64,000 nt of DNA, taken from assembly GCA_904396495.1 (NCBI GenBank), contig CAJFOJ010000004.1, forward strand, positions 28,570-92,569, read 5' to 3'. The notes beneath the pieces were generated by a model. It saw nothing but the letters and a program-made list of their open reading frames with translations, searched no databases and was not told the origin of the DNA. Within the stretch, counting starts at the first letter, position 1. Every line of letters begins with the position of its first letter. Position numbers and translations under genes: made by a program. Source of the DNA: an uncultured Oscillospiraceae bacterium (GTDB taxonomy: Bacteria > Bacillota > Clostridia > Oscillospirales > Ruminococcaceae). Positions 18,619 through 26,238 of this stretch are shown one piece after another.

Positions 18619-18677
18619 TTAATGCCGCGGCAGACCGGCTAAAAATAGGCCTGTAAAAAGAAAGGATGATTGTTATT

Positions 18678-20105
18678 ATGAGAAAAACAAAAATTATCTG
18701 TACCTTGGGCCCCGCCTGCGACAGCGAGGAAATGATCGAAAAACTGATGTTAGCCGGCATGAATGTCGCACGTTTCAATTTTTCCCATCAAACTCATCCT
18801 GAACACAAAGAGCGTTATGAGCGGGTTGACCGGGTGAGGAGAAAGTTAAACCTCCCAGTAGCCACTTTACTGGATACCCGTGGGCCAGAAATCCGCCTGC
18901 GCCTCATTGAAAATGGAAGGACGGAACTGCAAGAAGGCCAGGAGTTTACCCTCACTACCAAAGATATTCTCGGAAACAATCAAAGGGTGTCTGTGACATT
19001 TGATCGACTTCCCCAGGACGTCAACGAAGGGACTCATATTCTCATCGATGACGGGTTAATCGATATGATTGTCACCTCGGTGGAAAAAACGGAAATCCAC
19101 TGCAAGGTTTTAAACGGCGGTCCCATTTCCAACCGGAAGGGAGTAAACGTTCCTGATACGAGGTTATCCATGCCCTTTATCAGCGATCAGGACCGGGAAG
19201 ATTTGCTTTTTGGTATTCAAACAGGGTTCGATTTTGTGGCGGCATCCTTTACGCGAACCGCCGACGATATTCGGGAGATGCGGAAAATTCTCGATGACAA
19301 CGGTGGTTCCCACATAAAAATTATCGCTAAAATCGAAAACTCCGAAGGCGTTTCTAATATGGATGAGATCATCCAGGTGGCCGACGGAATCATGGTTGCC
19401 CGCGGAGATATGGGAGTTGAGATTTCCTATGAAAATATTCCAGCCATTCAAAAAAAGTTGATAAAATGTGCGTATAATGCTGGCAAACAGGTAATTACGG
19501 CGACCCAGATGCTGGACTCCATGATGAAGAATCCACGTCCTACCCGCGCTGAGATTACCGACGTTGCCAATGCAGTTTATGACGGTACTAGTGCTGTGAT
19601 GCTTTCTGGAGAAACCGCCGCAGGATTGCACCCTGTTGAAGCGCTGAAGACCATGGTAGCCATTGCCGAGCGTACGGAGGCAGACATTGATTATGCTAAC
19701 CGTTTCCGTACCAGACCTGCCCAACGGGACCCCGATGTGACTGATGCGATTTCCCACGCTACCGTTACCACCGCCCTCGACTTAGATGCAAACTATATTA
19801 TCACCGTTACCGTTAATGGCCGCACCGCCCGCCAGATTTCTAAATATCGGCCCAAATGTGATGTAATTGCCTGCTCGCCACGGGAGTATGCCGTACGCCA
19901 ATTAAATTTGGTTTGGGGTGTGACCCCTATCCTGGTGGATGAGAAAAAAACCACCGACGAGCTGTTTGCCCACGCTTATGACAAGGTCATGGAACACGGT
20001 TTGGTCAAGAAGGGCGAGCTGGTAGTCACCACTGCCGGTATTCCCCTTGGAATTTCCGGGAATACCAATCTGCTTCGGGTGGACACCATTGGTGAACAGG
20101 TGTGA
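18678..20105 (+). CDS. pyk: Pyruvate kinase
   Basis: Last step of glycolysis: PEP + ADP to pyruvate + ATP. About 475 residues, the short form without the C-terminal phosphohistidine-like domain found in Bacillus. Start MRKTKIICTLGPA at 18678; an ATG four codons earlier touches the AAAGGA ribosome site. Visible are ARFNFSH, the substrate loop LLDTRGPEIR, the metal-binding KIENSEGVSNMDEI and VARGDMGVE, and TATQMLDSM. Asn/Phe replace the usual residues just before SH, a mild variation. It is followed by its own terminator, so it is monocistronic. Confidence 0.97.
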   Translation: MRKTKIICTLGPACDSEEMIEKLMLAGMNVARFNFSHQTHPEHKERYERVDRVRRKLNLPVATLLDTRGPEIRLRLIENGRTELQEGQEFTLTTKDILGNNQRVSVTFDRLPQDVNEGTHILIDDGLIDMIVTSVEKTEIHCKVLNGGPISNRKGVNVPDTRLSMPFISDQDREDLLFGIQTGFDFVAASFTRTADDIREMRKILDDNGGSHIKIIAKIENSEGVSNMDEIIQVADGIMVARGDMGVEISYENIPAIQKKLIKCAYNAGKQVITATQMLDSMMKNPRPTRAEITDVANAVYDGTSAVMLSGETAAGLHPVEALKTMVAIAERTEADIDYANRFRTRPAQRDPDVTDAISHATVTTALDLDANYIITVTVNGRTARQISKYRPKCDVIACSPREYAVRQLNLVWGVTPILVDEKKTTDELFAHAYDKVMEHGLVKKGELVVTTAGIPLGISGNTNLLRVDTIGEQV

Positions 20106-20190
20106 TATCATCCAGTTTAAGAGTAGTCGTTTGTATTTTATGAGAATTTTTGCTTATGGAATCAGATGTGATAGATTGGCTATATTTATA

Positions 20191-20226
20191 CCCCATTGCC
20201 GGAAAAATCCAGTAATGGGGTTTTAT
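20191..20226 (+). terminator. Terminator of pyk
   Basis: Stem CCCCATT/AATGGGG with an inner GGA/TCC pairing and a TTTTAT tract, 86 bases after the stop. Confidence 0.7.
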
Positions 20227-20280
20227 AACTGCACTTTTTTACCATTTTTTCAATTATTTTTCTCTTTTTTTAATTCAGTA

Positions 20281-20308
20281 TTGACATTCTAGCCGCCTCT
20301 TCTATAAT
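20281..20308 (+). promoter_or_regulatory. Consensus sigma-A promoter for the alpha-galactosidase
   Basis: TTGACA (20281-20286), 16-base spacer and TATAAT (20303-20308); both hexamers are perfect. A small CTTTC/GAAAG hairpin follows in the 5' leader. Confidence 0.85.
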
Positions 20309-20355
20309 AAGAGAGACAAAGCTTTCAATAGAAAGTGTGAAAGGGGCAATACAAT

Positions 20356-21507
20356 ATGTTGGCAAAAACACCACCCATGGGGTGGAACTCCTGGAATACC
20401 TTTGGAGCCGATATCAATGAAAAGTTGATTTTTGAAACAGCTGACGTCATGGCAAACGAGGGCTTTTTGGAAGCCGGATATGAATATTTGGTCATCGACG
20501 ACTGCTGGTCATTAAAGGAACGGGATGAAAACGGGTTGTTGGTTCCCGACCCTGAAAAGTTTCCCCACGGCATGAAATATGTAGCCGATTATGTCCATAG
20601 TAAAGGGCTTAAATTTGGAATGTATTCCTGTGCCGGAACGTGGACCTGCGCAGGTTACCCTTCCAGCTTTGACCACGAGTATCTGGATGCAAAGACCTTT
20701 GCAGACTGGGGCGTGGATTTTCTCAAATACGATTTTTGTAACTTTCCGTCAACCGCCAATTGTAAGCACCGGTACCACCGGATGAGTATGGCTCTCAAAG
20801 CCAGTGGCAGGGAGATATTGTTCTCCGCCTGCAACTGGGGGAGAGAAGAACCCTGGAAATGGATGAAATCCATTGGTGCCCATATGTACCGGTCCACTGG
20901 AGATATCCGGGACAATTACGAATCCTTTAAGGGGCTTGCCTTGAGCCAGATTGAAAATCTGCCATACTCCAGCTCTGGAAGCTTTAACGATCCCGATATG
21001 CTGGTAGTTGGCATGTACGGTAAAGGGAATGTGGGCTTTGGCGGCTGTACCGATTTGGAATACGAAACCCATTTCTCCCTGTGGTGTATGTTTGGTGTGC
21101 CGTTAATGATGGGCGGAGATATGCGAAATATGAGCGACGCCTCTCGCAACCTGCTATTAAACAAAGAATTGATCGCTATCGACCAGGATGAGGAGTGCCG
21201 TGCGCCAATGGTGGTCAGCAACAGTAAGGATCCATATACTGGGGATCATTACATCATGTTCCGCCATTTGTCAAATAATGAATTTGCATTGGCGTATTTC
21301 AACTTCTCCGAGCAGGACGACAGGGAAATTGTCACCTATGGTTTTTCCTTTGATGATCTTGGGATTCCCTATGACAGTGGGTATGGTTTAGAACTGACCG
21401 ATGTGCTCACAGGAGAGAATATCGGCGTCAAACGGGATGTATTTATTCCACAATTGAAGGCCCACGGCTGCAAAGTATACCGCGGCAAACTGGTCAAGGT
21501 GAAATAA
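20356..21507 (+). CDS. Alpha-galactosidase, GH27 family
   Basis: 383 residues with no signal peptide, so it acts in the cytoplasm on imported alpha-galactosides such as melibiose or raffinose-type sugars. The GH27 hallmarks are PPMGWNSWN at the start, VIDDCW, the nucleophile region DFLKYDFCN and the acid/base region RSTGDIRDNY, followed by a C-terminal beta-sandwich. GH27 in place of GH36 is less usual for an intracellular Firmicute enzyme. It has its own strong promoter and is followed after 23 bases by a small zinc-ribbon ORF. Other GH27 specificities (alpha-N-acetylgalactosaminidase, isomaltodextranase) remain possible. Confidence 0.93.
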   Translation: MLAKTPPMGWNSWNTFGADINEKLIFETADVMANEGFLEAGYEYLVIDDCWSLKERDENGLLVPDPEKFPHGMKYVADYVHSKGLKFGMYSCAGTWTCAGYPSSFDHEYLDAKTFADWGVDFLKYDFCNFPSTANCKHRYHRMSMALKASGREILFSACNWGREEPWKWMKSIGAHMYRSTGDIRDNYESFKGLALSQIENLPYSSSGSFNDPDMLVVGMYGKGNVGFGGCTDLEYETHFSLWCMFGVPLMMGGDMRNMSDASRNLLLNKELIAIDQDEECRAPMVVSNSKDPYTGDHYIMFRHLSNNEFALAYFNFSEQDDREIVTYGFSFDDLGIPYDSGYGLELTDVLTGENIGVKRDVFIPQLKAHGCKVYRGKLVKVK

Positions 21508-21530
21508 GAATATTGTGAAGGTGATTTTCC

Positions 21531-21728
21531 TTGAAAAATTGCTGTAGAAATTGTGGGCGTGTATTGACCCCAGACGAAATTGCCATCTATAAGCGGATGG
21601 TCAATCGGGGGGCTGAGGATTTTTTGTGTATCACCTGTTTTGCAAAAGCCTACCGTGTGTCGGAAGAACTAATCCGGGAAAAGATTGAGCACTTTCGCGC
21701 CATGGGATGTACTTTGTTTCAAGTATAG
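21531..21728 (+). CDS. Small Cys-rich zinc-ribbon-like protein
   Basis: 65 residues, TTG start behind GAAGGTGAT. Cys at positions 4, 5 and 8 (CCRNCGR) and CxxC at about 33/36 form a likely zinc ribbon; the rest is helical and charged. I do not recognise a function. It lies 23 bases after the alpha-galactosidase and just before a strong terminator, so it is in the same transcript. Confidence 0.75.
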   Translation: MKNCCRNCGRVLTPDEIAIYKRMVNRGAEDFLCITCFAKAYRVSEELIREKIEHFRAMGCTLFQV

Positions 21729-21730
21729 AC

Positions 21731-21762
21731 AAAACCGCCGGTTTTTTAACCGGCGGTTTTTA
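21731..21762. terminator. Bidirectional terminator between converging genes
   Basis: Perfect stem AAAACCGCCGGTT with its complement around a short TTTT loop, followed by T's on the plus strand and on the minus strand. It ends the alpha-galactosidase transcript and faces the end of the MATE gene. Confidence 0.9.
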
Positions 21763-21779
21763 TATGTCTCAATGAACGT

Positions 21780-23153
21780 TTAGGAGTGGCTGACCAAGCT
21801 TTTTCGTTTCCAGCGCCCAGTGGCAAAATATATCCCGGCAATCAGACTTCCCAGTGCCCAACCGAAACCATAGGATAAAAACAAGTAATTTTTTCCCCAG
21901 TGTTCGGCGATGAAGTAGGCGATGGGCACCCGGGCAAACCAAAGAGCTACAAAGGAAGCAATCATCGGCACAATGGTTTCACCTGTTCCGCGCAGTGTGC
22001 TGTTAAATATAAACATAAAGGCCAACAAAAAATAAAAGGGCAAAACACAATGAAGGTAGGAAATTCCAGCGTCAATGACATCCGGACTCTTGCTAAACAT
22101 CTGCATCAAAAAGCCGCTGATTGGATACAAAGCAGCGCCGATGAGGACACTGGAACCGACTGTGATCACTGTCCCCGCCCGGATTCCCTCATATACCCGC
22201 GAATGGTCTCCCGCCCCAATATTTTGTCCTGTATAAGTAGTAATCGCAGCGGCGAAACTTTGAATCGGCATAAAGGCAAAGGTGTCGATTTTATTGGCAC
22301 CGTTAAAACCGGCCATAAAGTTAAAACCATAGCTGTTAACCAGTGACTGCATGACCATGGTCCCCACCGAAAAGAGGGCCTGCTGGATGCCGGAGGGAAT
22401 TCCCAGCTTAATCGCTTCCTTAAAAAGCTGTTTGTCAAAGAAAAAGGGGAAAAGACGGATGTGGATGAAGTCATACTGCTTATTGATGAATTGAATGCCG
22501 AACACCCAAGAGGATATTTGGGCGATAATGGTCGCAAGCGCCACGCCTGCCACCCCCATTTTTAGCGGGATGGCAAACAGCAAATCCAATACAATATTGA
22601 TGACAGTGGCCACCGCCAAAAAAAGCAGAGAAGTTTTACTATCCCCAAGTCCCTGCAAAATTCCTGCGTTGATGTTGTATCCAAGGCTCCCGATCATGCC
22701 GATAAAAATGATGATCATATAGGTGTGAGCCATACTAAGCGTACCGTCGTCCGGCACCTGAATCAACTGTAAAAGCGGTTTACTGGCAAAAATACCGATG
22801 AGGGAGAGAGGAATGATGCCGACGATCATGGAGGTGTAAATGGTTCCCACTGTTTCATTGACCCGCTTGAAATCCCTTGCCCCGTAAAATTGAGAGATCA
22901 TCACAGTAGCCCCCACCCCAATTCCCATGAAGAGGGAACTCATCATAAAAATAATGGGAAAGCCCGTCCCCACGGCGGCCAGCGCCTTGTCGCCAATCAC
23001 ATTGCCTACGACGATACTGTCCACCATATTGTATAGCTGTTGCAGAACATTTCCAAAAAGCAAGGGAAGGGAAAATAAAAAAATTAACCGATAGGGATTT
23101 CCTTGCGTCATGTCCGTCATATTGCCTTGATTGCCAACTCGCTTCTTTTTCAA
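21780..23153 (-). CDS. MATE family efflux transporter
   Basis: 457 residues with twelve predicted membrane helices in two six-helix halves. The N-terminal MTQGNPYRLIFLFSLPLLFGNVLQQLYNMVDSIVVG and LQGLGDSKTSLLF segments are typical of the DinF/NorM-like MATE proteins of Clostridia. It exports drugs or metabolites using a Na+ or H+ gradient; the substrate is unknown. It starts with TTG behind AGGAGAG and is monocistronic. Confidence 0.95.
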   Translation of the reverse strand: MKKKRVGNQGNMTDMTQGNPYRLIFLFSLPLLFGNVLQQLYNMVDSIVVGNVIGDKALAAVGTGFPIIFMMSSLFMGIGVGATVMISQFYGARDFKRVNETVGTIYTSMIVGIIPLSLIGIFASKPLLQLIQVPDDGTLSMAHTYMIIIFIGMIGSLGYNINAGILQGLGDSKTSLLFLAVATVINIVLDLLFAIPLKMGVAGVALATIIAQISSWVFGIQFINKQYDFIHIRLFPFFFDKQLFKEAIKLGIPSGIQQALFSVGTMVMQSLVNSYGFNFMAGFNGANKIDTFAFMPIQSFAAAITTYTGQNIGAGDHSRVYEGIRAGTVITVGSSVLIGAALYPISGFLMQMFSKSPDVIDAGISYLHCVLPFYFLLAFMFIFNSTLRGTGETIVPMIASFVALWFARVPIAYFIAEHWGKNYLFLSYGFGWALGSLIAGIYFATGRWKRKSLVSHS

Positions 23154-23218
23154 AACTTTTCTCTCCTATCTGGTTTTTAACATTCATTCAGAACCTTCTA
23201 CCGAATTATTGCAAGGCA

Positions 23219-23246
23219 ATTATACCATATCATGCCTGGATTTAAA
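23219..23246 (-). promoter_or_regulatory. Promoter for the MATE gene
   Basis: Minus strand: TTTAAA (23241-23246), 16-base spacer and TATAAT (23219-23224), about 65 bases upstream of the TTG start. Confidence 0.55.
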
Positions 23247-23368
23247 ATGGAACAATTTGCACAAAGTGGATGGAAACAGCCCTTTGGTTTTCTATCCCGC
23301 CTTCTAAAAAGGCCTTATTTCTCATAAGATAATATTGGTGACAATCTCGATAGAAAGAAGGACGTCTA

Positions 23369-23947
23369 TTGTTTAAGCGCTTTATACGCGGCCTTTTGGG
23401 GCTATATTTCGCCTTGCTGCTCTGCGGGGGAAAATCGGTTCCCGAATTGTGTTTTGAAAATATGCCTCCCCCACAAAACGCCTCTTTTTCCCCGATCTGT
23501 ACGACGATGCCCCTTGCCCTCCCCTTACAGGAGGCCCGCCTCACCTCCCCCTTTGGGTATCGCTACCATCCGATCAGCGGGCAATTGGATTTTCATTATG
23601 GTCTGGATTTAGCAGCACCGGAAAAAACGATGATTTTTGCCGCAGTGGGAGGAATTGTCCAAGTAGCCGACACTCATGACAGCTACGGAAATTATTTAGT
23701 CATCGATCACTACAACGGTTTTTCCACCTTGTACGCCCATTGCAGCAAATTGCTTGTCCAGAAGGGAGACCTGGTTGGAAGGGGAGAAAAAATCGCCCTG
23801 GTAGGACATACGGGAGAGGCAACAGGCGATCATCTTCACTTTGAAATCCGTTTACACGGCATTCGGTACGATCCACTGTGGATTCTGGGCGACGGGGAAA
23901 AGCTCACCCTGATTCCGGAACCGGAATTGGCCCAAACAACCGATTGA
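23369..23947 (+). CDS. M23 (LytM) endopeptidase-like protein, SpoIVFA-like
   Basis: 192 residues: an N-terminal hydrophobic signal or anchor (about 5-20) and an M23 domain. The zinc-binding residues look intact, with HYGLDL (H-x3-D) and HLHFE, so unlike B. subtilis SpoIVFA it may be an active peptidase. Start TTG with AGAAGGA upstream. Directly downstream is an M50 protease, the SpoIVFA-SpoIVFB arrangement in which the M23-like protein controls the intramembrane protease that activates pro-sigma-K. An independent cell-wall hydrolase is the alternative. Confidence 0.82.
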   Translation: MFKRFIRGLLGLYFALLLCGGKSVPELCFENMPPPQNASFSPICTTMPLALPLQEARLTSPFGYRYHPISGQLDFHYGLDLAAPEKTMIFAAVGGIVQVADTHDSYGNYLVIDHYNGFSTLYAHCSKLLVQKGDLVGRGEKIALVGHTGEATGDHLHFEIRLHGIRYDPLWILGDGEKLTLIPEPELAQTTD

Positions 23948-23971
23948 TCTTAAAAGAAAGGGCCGTTGATA

Positions 23972-24565
23972 ATGCTGTCTTTTCAGTTGGGAAAGGTCAG
24001 GGTCTATATCTGGTTTTCCTTTGTTGCCGTTGTTTGCCTTTTTTTTGCCATCGGGCAAAACCCGTGGGGTATGTGGTGTATCAGCGCCAGTATACTCCAT
24101 GAATTAGGCCATTTGGCGGCATTTTTAGTAAAAAAGTGTCCTCCGTTGGAGCTTCACTTTGAATACAGTGGAATCCGGCTGATCCCCAAAAGGCAGATGT
24201 ACCCTATCAAACGAGAAGTCTTTTTTCTGATCAGCGGAAGTGCGGTGAATTTTATCTGCTTTTTGGCATTGTGGCTGCTAAGGCTACCGGTTCCCGCCTT
24301 TTTCCACCTGATTTTAGGTTTTTTTAATCTTCTACCTCTTCAGGGCCTCGACGGCGGGCAAATCCTTCAGTTGCTACTAGATTGGAAATTTGATCCGCGG
24401 ATGGGTGCGTCCATTAGCACAATGATTTCATGGATCGCCGATTTTTCCCTTGTTATAGGCGGCTTTCTCCTGTTTTGCAGAACCGGAAATTTTACCCTTT
24501 TACTGATTGTCATCTATTTTCTCATTTTGGGTTTCACTACTGATAAAAAGGTATCTAGTGGATAA
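23972..24565 (+). CDS. M50 site-2 intramembrane metalloprotease (SpoIVFB-like)
   Basis: About 197 residues, five or six hydrophobic helices. The HEXXH zinc site is HELGH (about residue 44-48), and the second ligand motif is NLLPLQGLDGGQ, the NPDG-like segment of the SpoIVFB group. The length and lack of PDZ or CBS domains fit a minimal site-2 protease. I prefer the ATG at 23972, nine bases after AAAGGG, to the TTG two codons before. In a sporulating host it is likely to cleave a membrane-bound sigma precursor. Confidence 0.85.
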   Translation: MLSFQLGKVRVYIWFSFVAVVCLFFAIGQNPWGMWCISASILHELGHLAAFLVKKCPPLELHFEYSGIRLIPKRQMYPIKREVFFLISGSAVNFICFLALWLLRLPVPAFFHLILGFFNLLPLQGLDGGQILQLLLDWKFDPRMGASISTMISWIADFSLVIGGFLLFCRTGNFTLLLIVIYFLILGFTTDKKVSSG

Positions 24566-24610
24566 TTGGCGTCAAATTATTACAACTCGGTTAAAAATCA
24601 CAGTCTTCTA

Positions 24611-24638
24611 TTGGATTTTAAGGGGATTATGTTATAAT
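24611..24638 (+). promoter_or_regulatory. Promoter for the GerMN-like lipoprotein gene
   Basis: TTGGAT (24611-24616), 16-base spacer and TATAAT (24633-24638) preceded by TGT, giving an extended -10. The leader is about 120 bases. Confidence 0.55.
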
Positions 24639-24762
24639 AGGCGTAGGAAACTCGATATTTGTAATGTCACTCGCACAGAGCTTATTTTAAAGTTTCGTAT
24701 CCTGTCGCACCGGTCAATTTTGTCCGGTTGCCAACAAATCCTGATAGAAAGGACTGAAAATC

Positions 24763-25326
24763 TTGAACAAGAAGTTAAGTTTGATTATCGCAGCAATTAT
24801 GCTCACTGCCCTTGCAGTCTCTAGCTGTAACAACAGTGATACCCCGTCTGAGCCCAGCTCTAGTGATACTTCGGTTTCCCAGCCCTCCAGCGAATCGGAA
24901 GAGGCACCGGAATCTTCTTCCCCGACCGTACAGATTTATGACCCCGAAACCCAACAGGTTTCTAAAGTTCCCGTGGAAGAGGGAGAAAGCAACGCGGCAG
25001 CAGTCACCGATGAACAATTGATTGAAATTCTCAACGACCGATTCGCCTTTGAGGCAGGGGGAAACGAATTTAAAATCATCATCAATTCCATTGAGGAGGA
25101 GGGAACAGGCCTTCACATCGATTTTGCCGGCAATTCCATTCCAGCCGTCTCCATGGGCTCCACAGACGAAAACACTTGCTTGATTTCGATTGCAGAAACC
25201 CTTCTCCAAAATCACCCTTCCTGCTCAGAGGTGTATTATTCCATCGACGGAGGGGCCTATATGTCCGGCCACATTGAACTGGATATCAATGAACCCTTCC
25301 GGTACGATTCTAAACTTGCCCAATAA
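24763..25326 (+). CDS. Secreted lipoprotein with GerMN-like domain
   Basis: 187 residues. A lipoprotein signal ends VSSC with the modified Cys at 22, followed by a Ser/Pro/Glu-rich linker (about 23-60) and a domain whose end reads EVYYSIDGGAYMSGHIELDINEPF, resembling the GerMN domain (Gly-Asp-Gly loop with His) found in sporulation and germination proteins. TTG start behind AAAGGA. It has its own promoter and a strong terminator. The domain assignment is tentative. Confidence 0.7.
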   Translation: MNKKLSLIIAAIMLTALAVSSCNNSDTPSEPSSSDTSVSQPSSESEEAPESSSPTVQIYDPETQQVSKVPVEEGESNAAAVTDEQLIEILNDRFAFEAGGNEFKIIINSIEEEGTGLHIDFAGNSIPAVSMGSTDENTCLISIAETLLQNHPSCSEVYYSIDGGAYMSGHIELDINEPFRYDSKLAQ

Positions 25327-25333
25327 ATACATG

Positions 25334-25363
25334 AAAAGCGCCTGGATTTTTCCAGGCGCTTTT
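25334..25363. terminator. Bidirectional terminator
   Basis: Perfect 13-bp stem (AAAAGCGCCTGGA and complement) with a TTTT loop between two converging genes; A and T tracts on both sides. Confidence 0.9.
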
Positions 25364-25368
25364 ATCTT

Positions 25369-26130
25369 TTAGTGACAATGTCCGCCGCAATGATGTTCTT
25401 CCCCACAGTGGTGCTCCTCGCCGTGATGGTGATCACAAGTCGCGTCATTATTAAACAGCAGGCTACCGTTAATATAAGCGTGAACAGCCCCATCCGCTGT
25501 CCCGCTGACGCCTGCCGCCAGTTGAACACCAGCTTGTCCAAGGGCCACTCGTGCTCCCGCTCCGATGCCGCCGCAGATGAGCAAATCCACCTGGTTCTGG
25601 GACAGCAATCCGGCTAAAGCGGAATGTCCGTTTTCACCGGCGCTTAATACCTGCTTACCGATGATTTCCTTTCCCTCCACGTCAAACAAGGTAAACTCCT
25701 TAGATTTTCCAAAATGCTGAAAGACGTTTCCATTTTCGGTTGGTACTGCGATTCTCATAACCTTTTCTCCTTTTTTCAAATGCTGCTTCAAAGGCGGCTT
25801 TCCTGTCGCTCGCCGGCACCCAGAACAGTTATTTGGAGGCCGGTCACAAATCGAGTAGTTTCCCCCTTCGATTTGCAGCGTATTTCCGTTTATTAGCGCC
25901 CGGGCCAGTTTTTGACGGGCAGAAGCGTAAATGCGCTGGACAGTAGGGCGAGCCACATTCATTTGGTTTGCGCACTCTTGCTGGGTACAGCCCTCTAAAT
26001 CCATGAGACGGATGGCCTCAAATTCTTCCACTGTCATCTGAATCACAGCGGGATCAGGCCCGTCCAAAGCGCCGAAGCGGCGGCATTTGGGAAGGGCACA
26101 CACCCTTCTACATTTCTGTGGCCGCGGCAT
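25369..26130 (-). CDS. DUF134 helix-turn-helix fused to NifX/NifB-type FeMo-cofactor-binding domain
   Basis: About 253 residues in two modules. Residues 1-105 are DUF134 (MPRPQKCRRV...), a sigma-70 region 4-like DNA-binding domain with Cys-rich ends (CRRVCALPKCRRF, CSGC). Residues from about 123 are a dinitrogenase iron-molybdenum cofactor-binding domain (MRIAVPTENGNVFQHFGKSKEF and LICGGIGAGARVAL). The last 20 residues form a His/Cys/Glu-rich metal-binding tail. Family members are thought to be metal- or cluster-sensing regulators; no nif gene is nearby. Start ATG at 26130, with AAGGGG eight bases upstream. It probably represses its own promoter. Confidence 0.88.
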   Translation of the reverse strand: MPRPQKCRRVCALPKCRRFGALDGPDPAVIQMTVEEFEAIRLMDLEGCTQQECANQMNVARPTVQRIYASARQKLARALINGNTLQIEGGNYSICDRPPNNCSGCRRATGKPPLKQHLKKGEKVMRIAVPTENGNVFQHFGKSKEFTLFDVEGKEIIGKQVLSAGENGHSALAGLLSQNQVDLLICGGIGAGARVALGQAGVQLAAGVSGTADGAVHAYINGSLLFNNDATCDHHHGEEHHCGEEHHCGGHCH

Positions 26131-26155
26131 CAGCATCACCCCTTGTACAACAATC

Positions 26156-26179
26156 TATAATGAACATATGCTCATTATA
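26156..26179. promoter_or_regulatory. 24-bp palindromic operator at the DUF134 gene
   Basis: Arms TATAATGA and TCATTATA surround an inner CATATG; only one position pair breaks perfect symmetry. It begins at the -10 box and covers the transcription start, an ideal place for repression. Confidence 0.7.
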
Positions 26180-26202
26180 TACCCAAACCGTTTTCTTGTC
26201 AA
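26174..26202 (-). promoter_or_regulatory. Consensus promoter of the DUF134-NifX gene
   Basis: Minus strand: TTGACA (26197-26202), 17-base spacer, TATAAT (26174-26179). Both hexamers and the spacing are ideal, and the -10 is the first arm of the palindrome, giving a 5' leader of about 36 bases. Confidence 0.85.
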
Positions 26203-26206
26203 ATTG

Positions 26207-26236
26207 AAAAGAGGAAGCCAAATGGCTTCCTCTTTT
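26207..26236 (-). terminator. Terminator of the purine operon
   Basis: Perfect 14-bp stem (AAAAGAGGAAGCCA and complement) with a 2-base centre, starting two bases after the purD stop. Confidence 0.85.
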
Positions 26237-26238
26237 CC

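Larger units (their letters stand above)
18259..18677. other. 419-base divergent region upstream of pyk
   Basis: Besides the GntR operator, this gap holds two rightward promoter candidates for pyruvate kinase. One has TGGACT, 17 bases and TATAAT within AT-rich DNA around 18470-18500, overlapping a GACTTTT/AAAAGTC dyad. The other is an extended -10 at 18610-18618. No coding sequence is convincing. Confidence 0.5.

Noticed and set aside
18518..18778. Minus-strand frame upstream of pyk
   Set aside because: It overlaps the start of pyk and its promoter region; no ribosome site or family resemblance.
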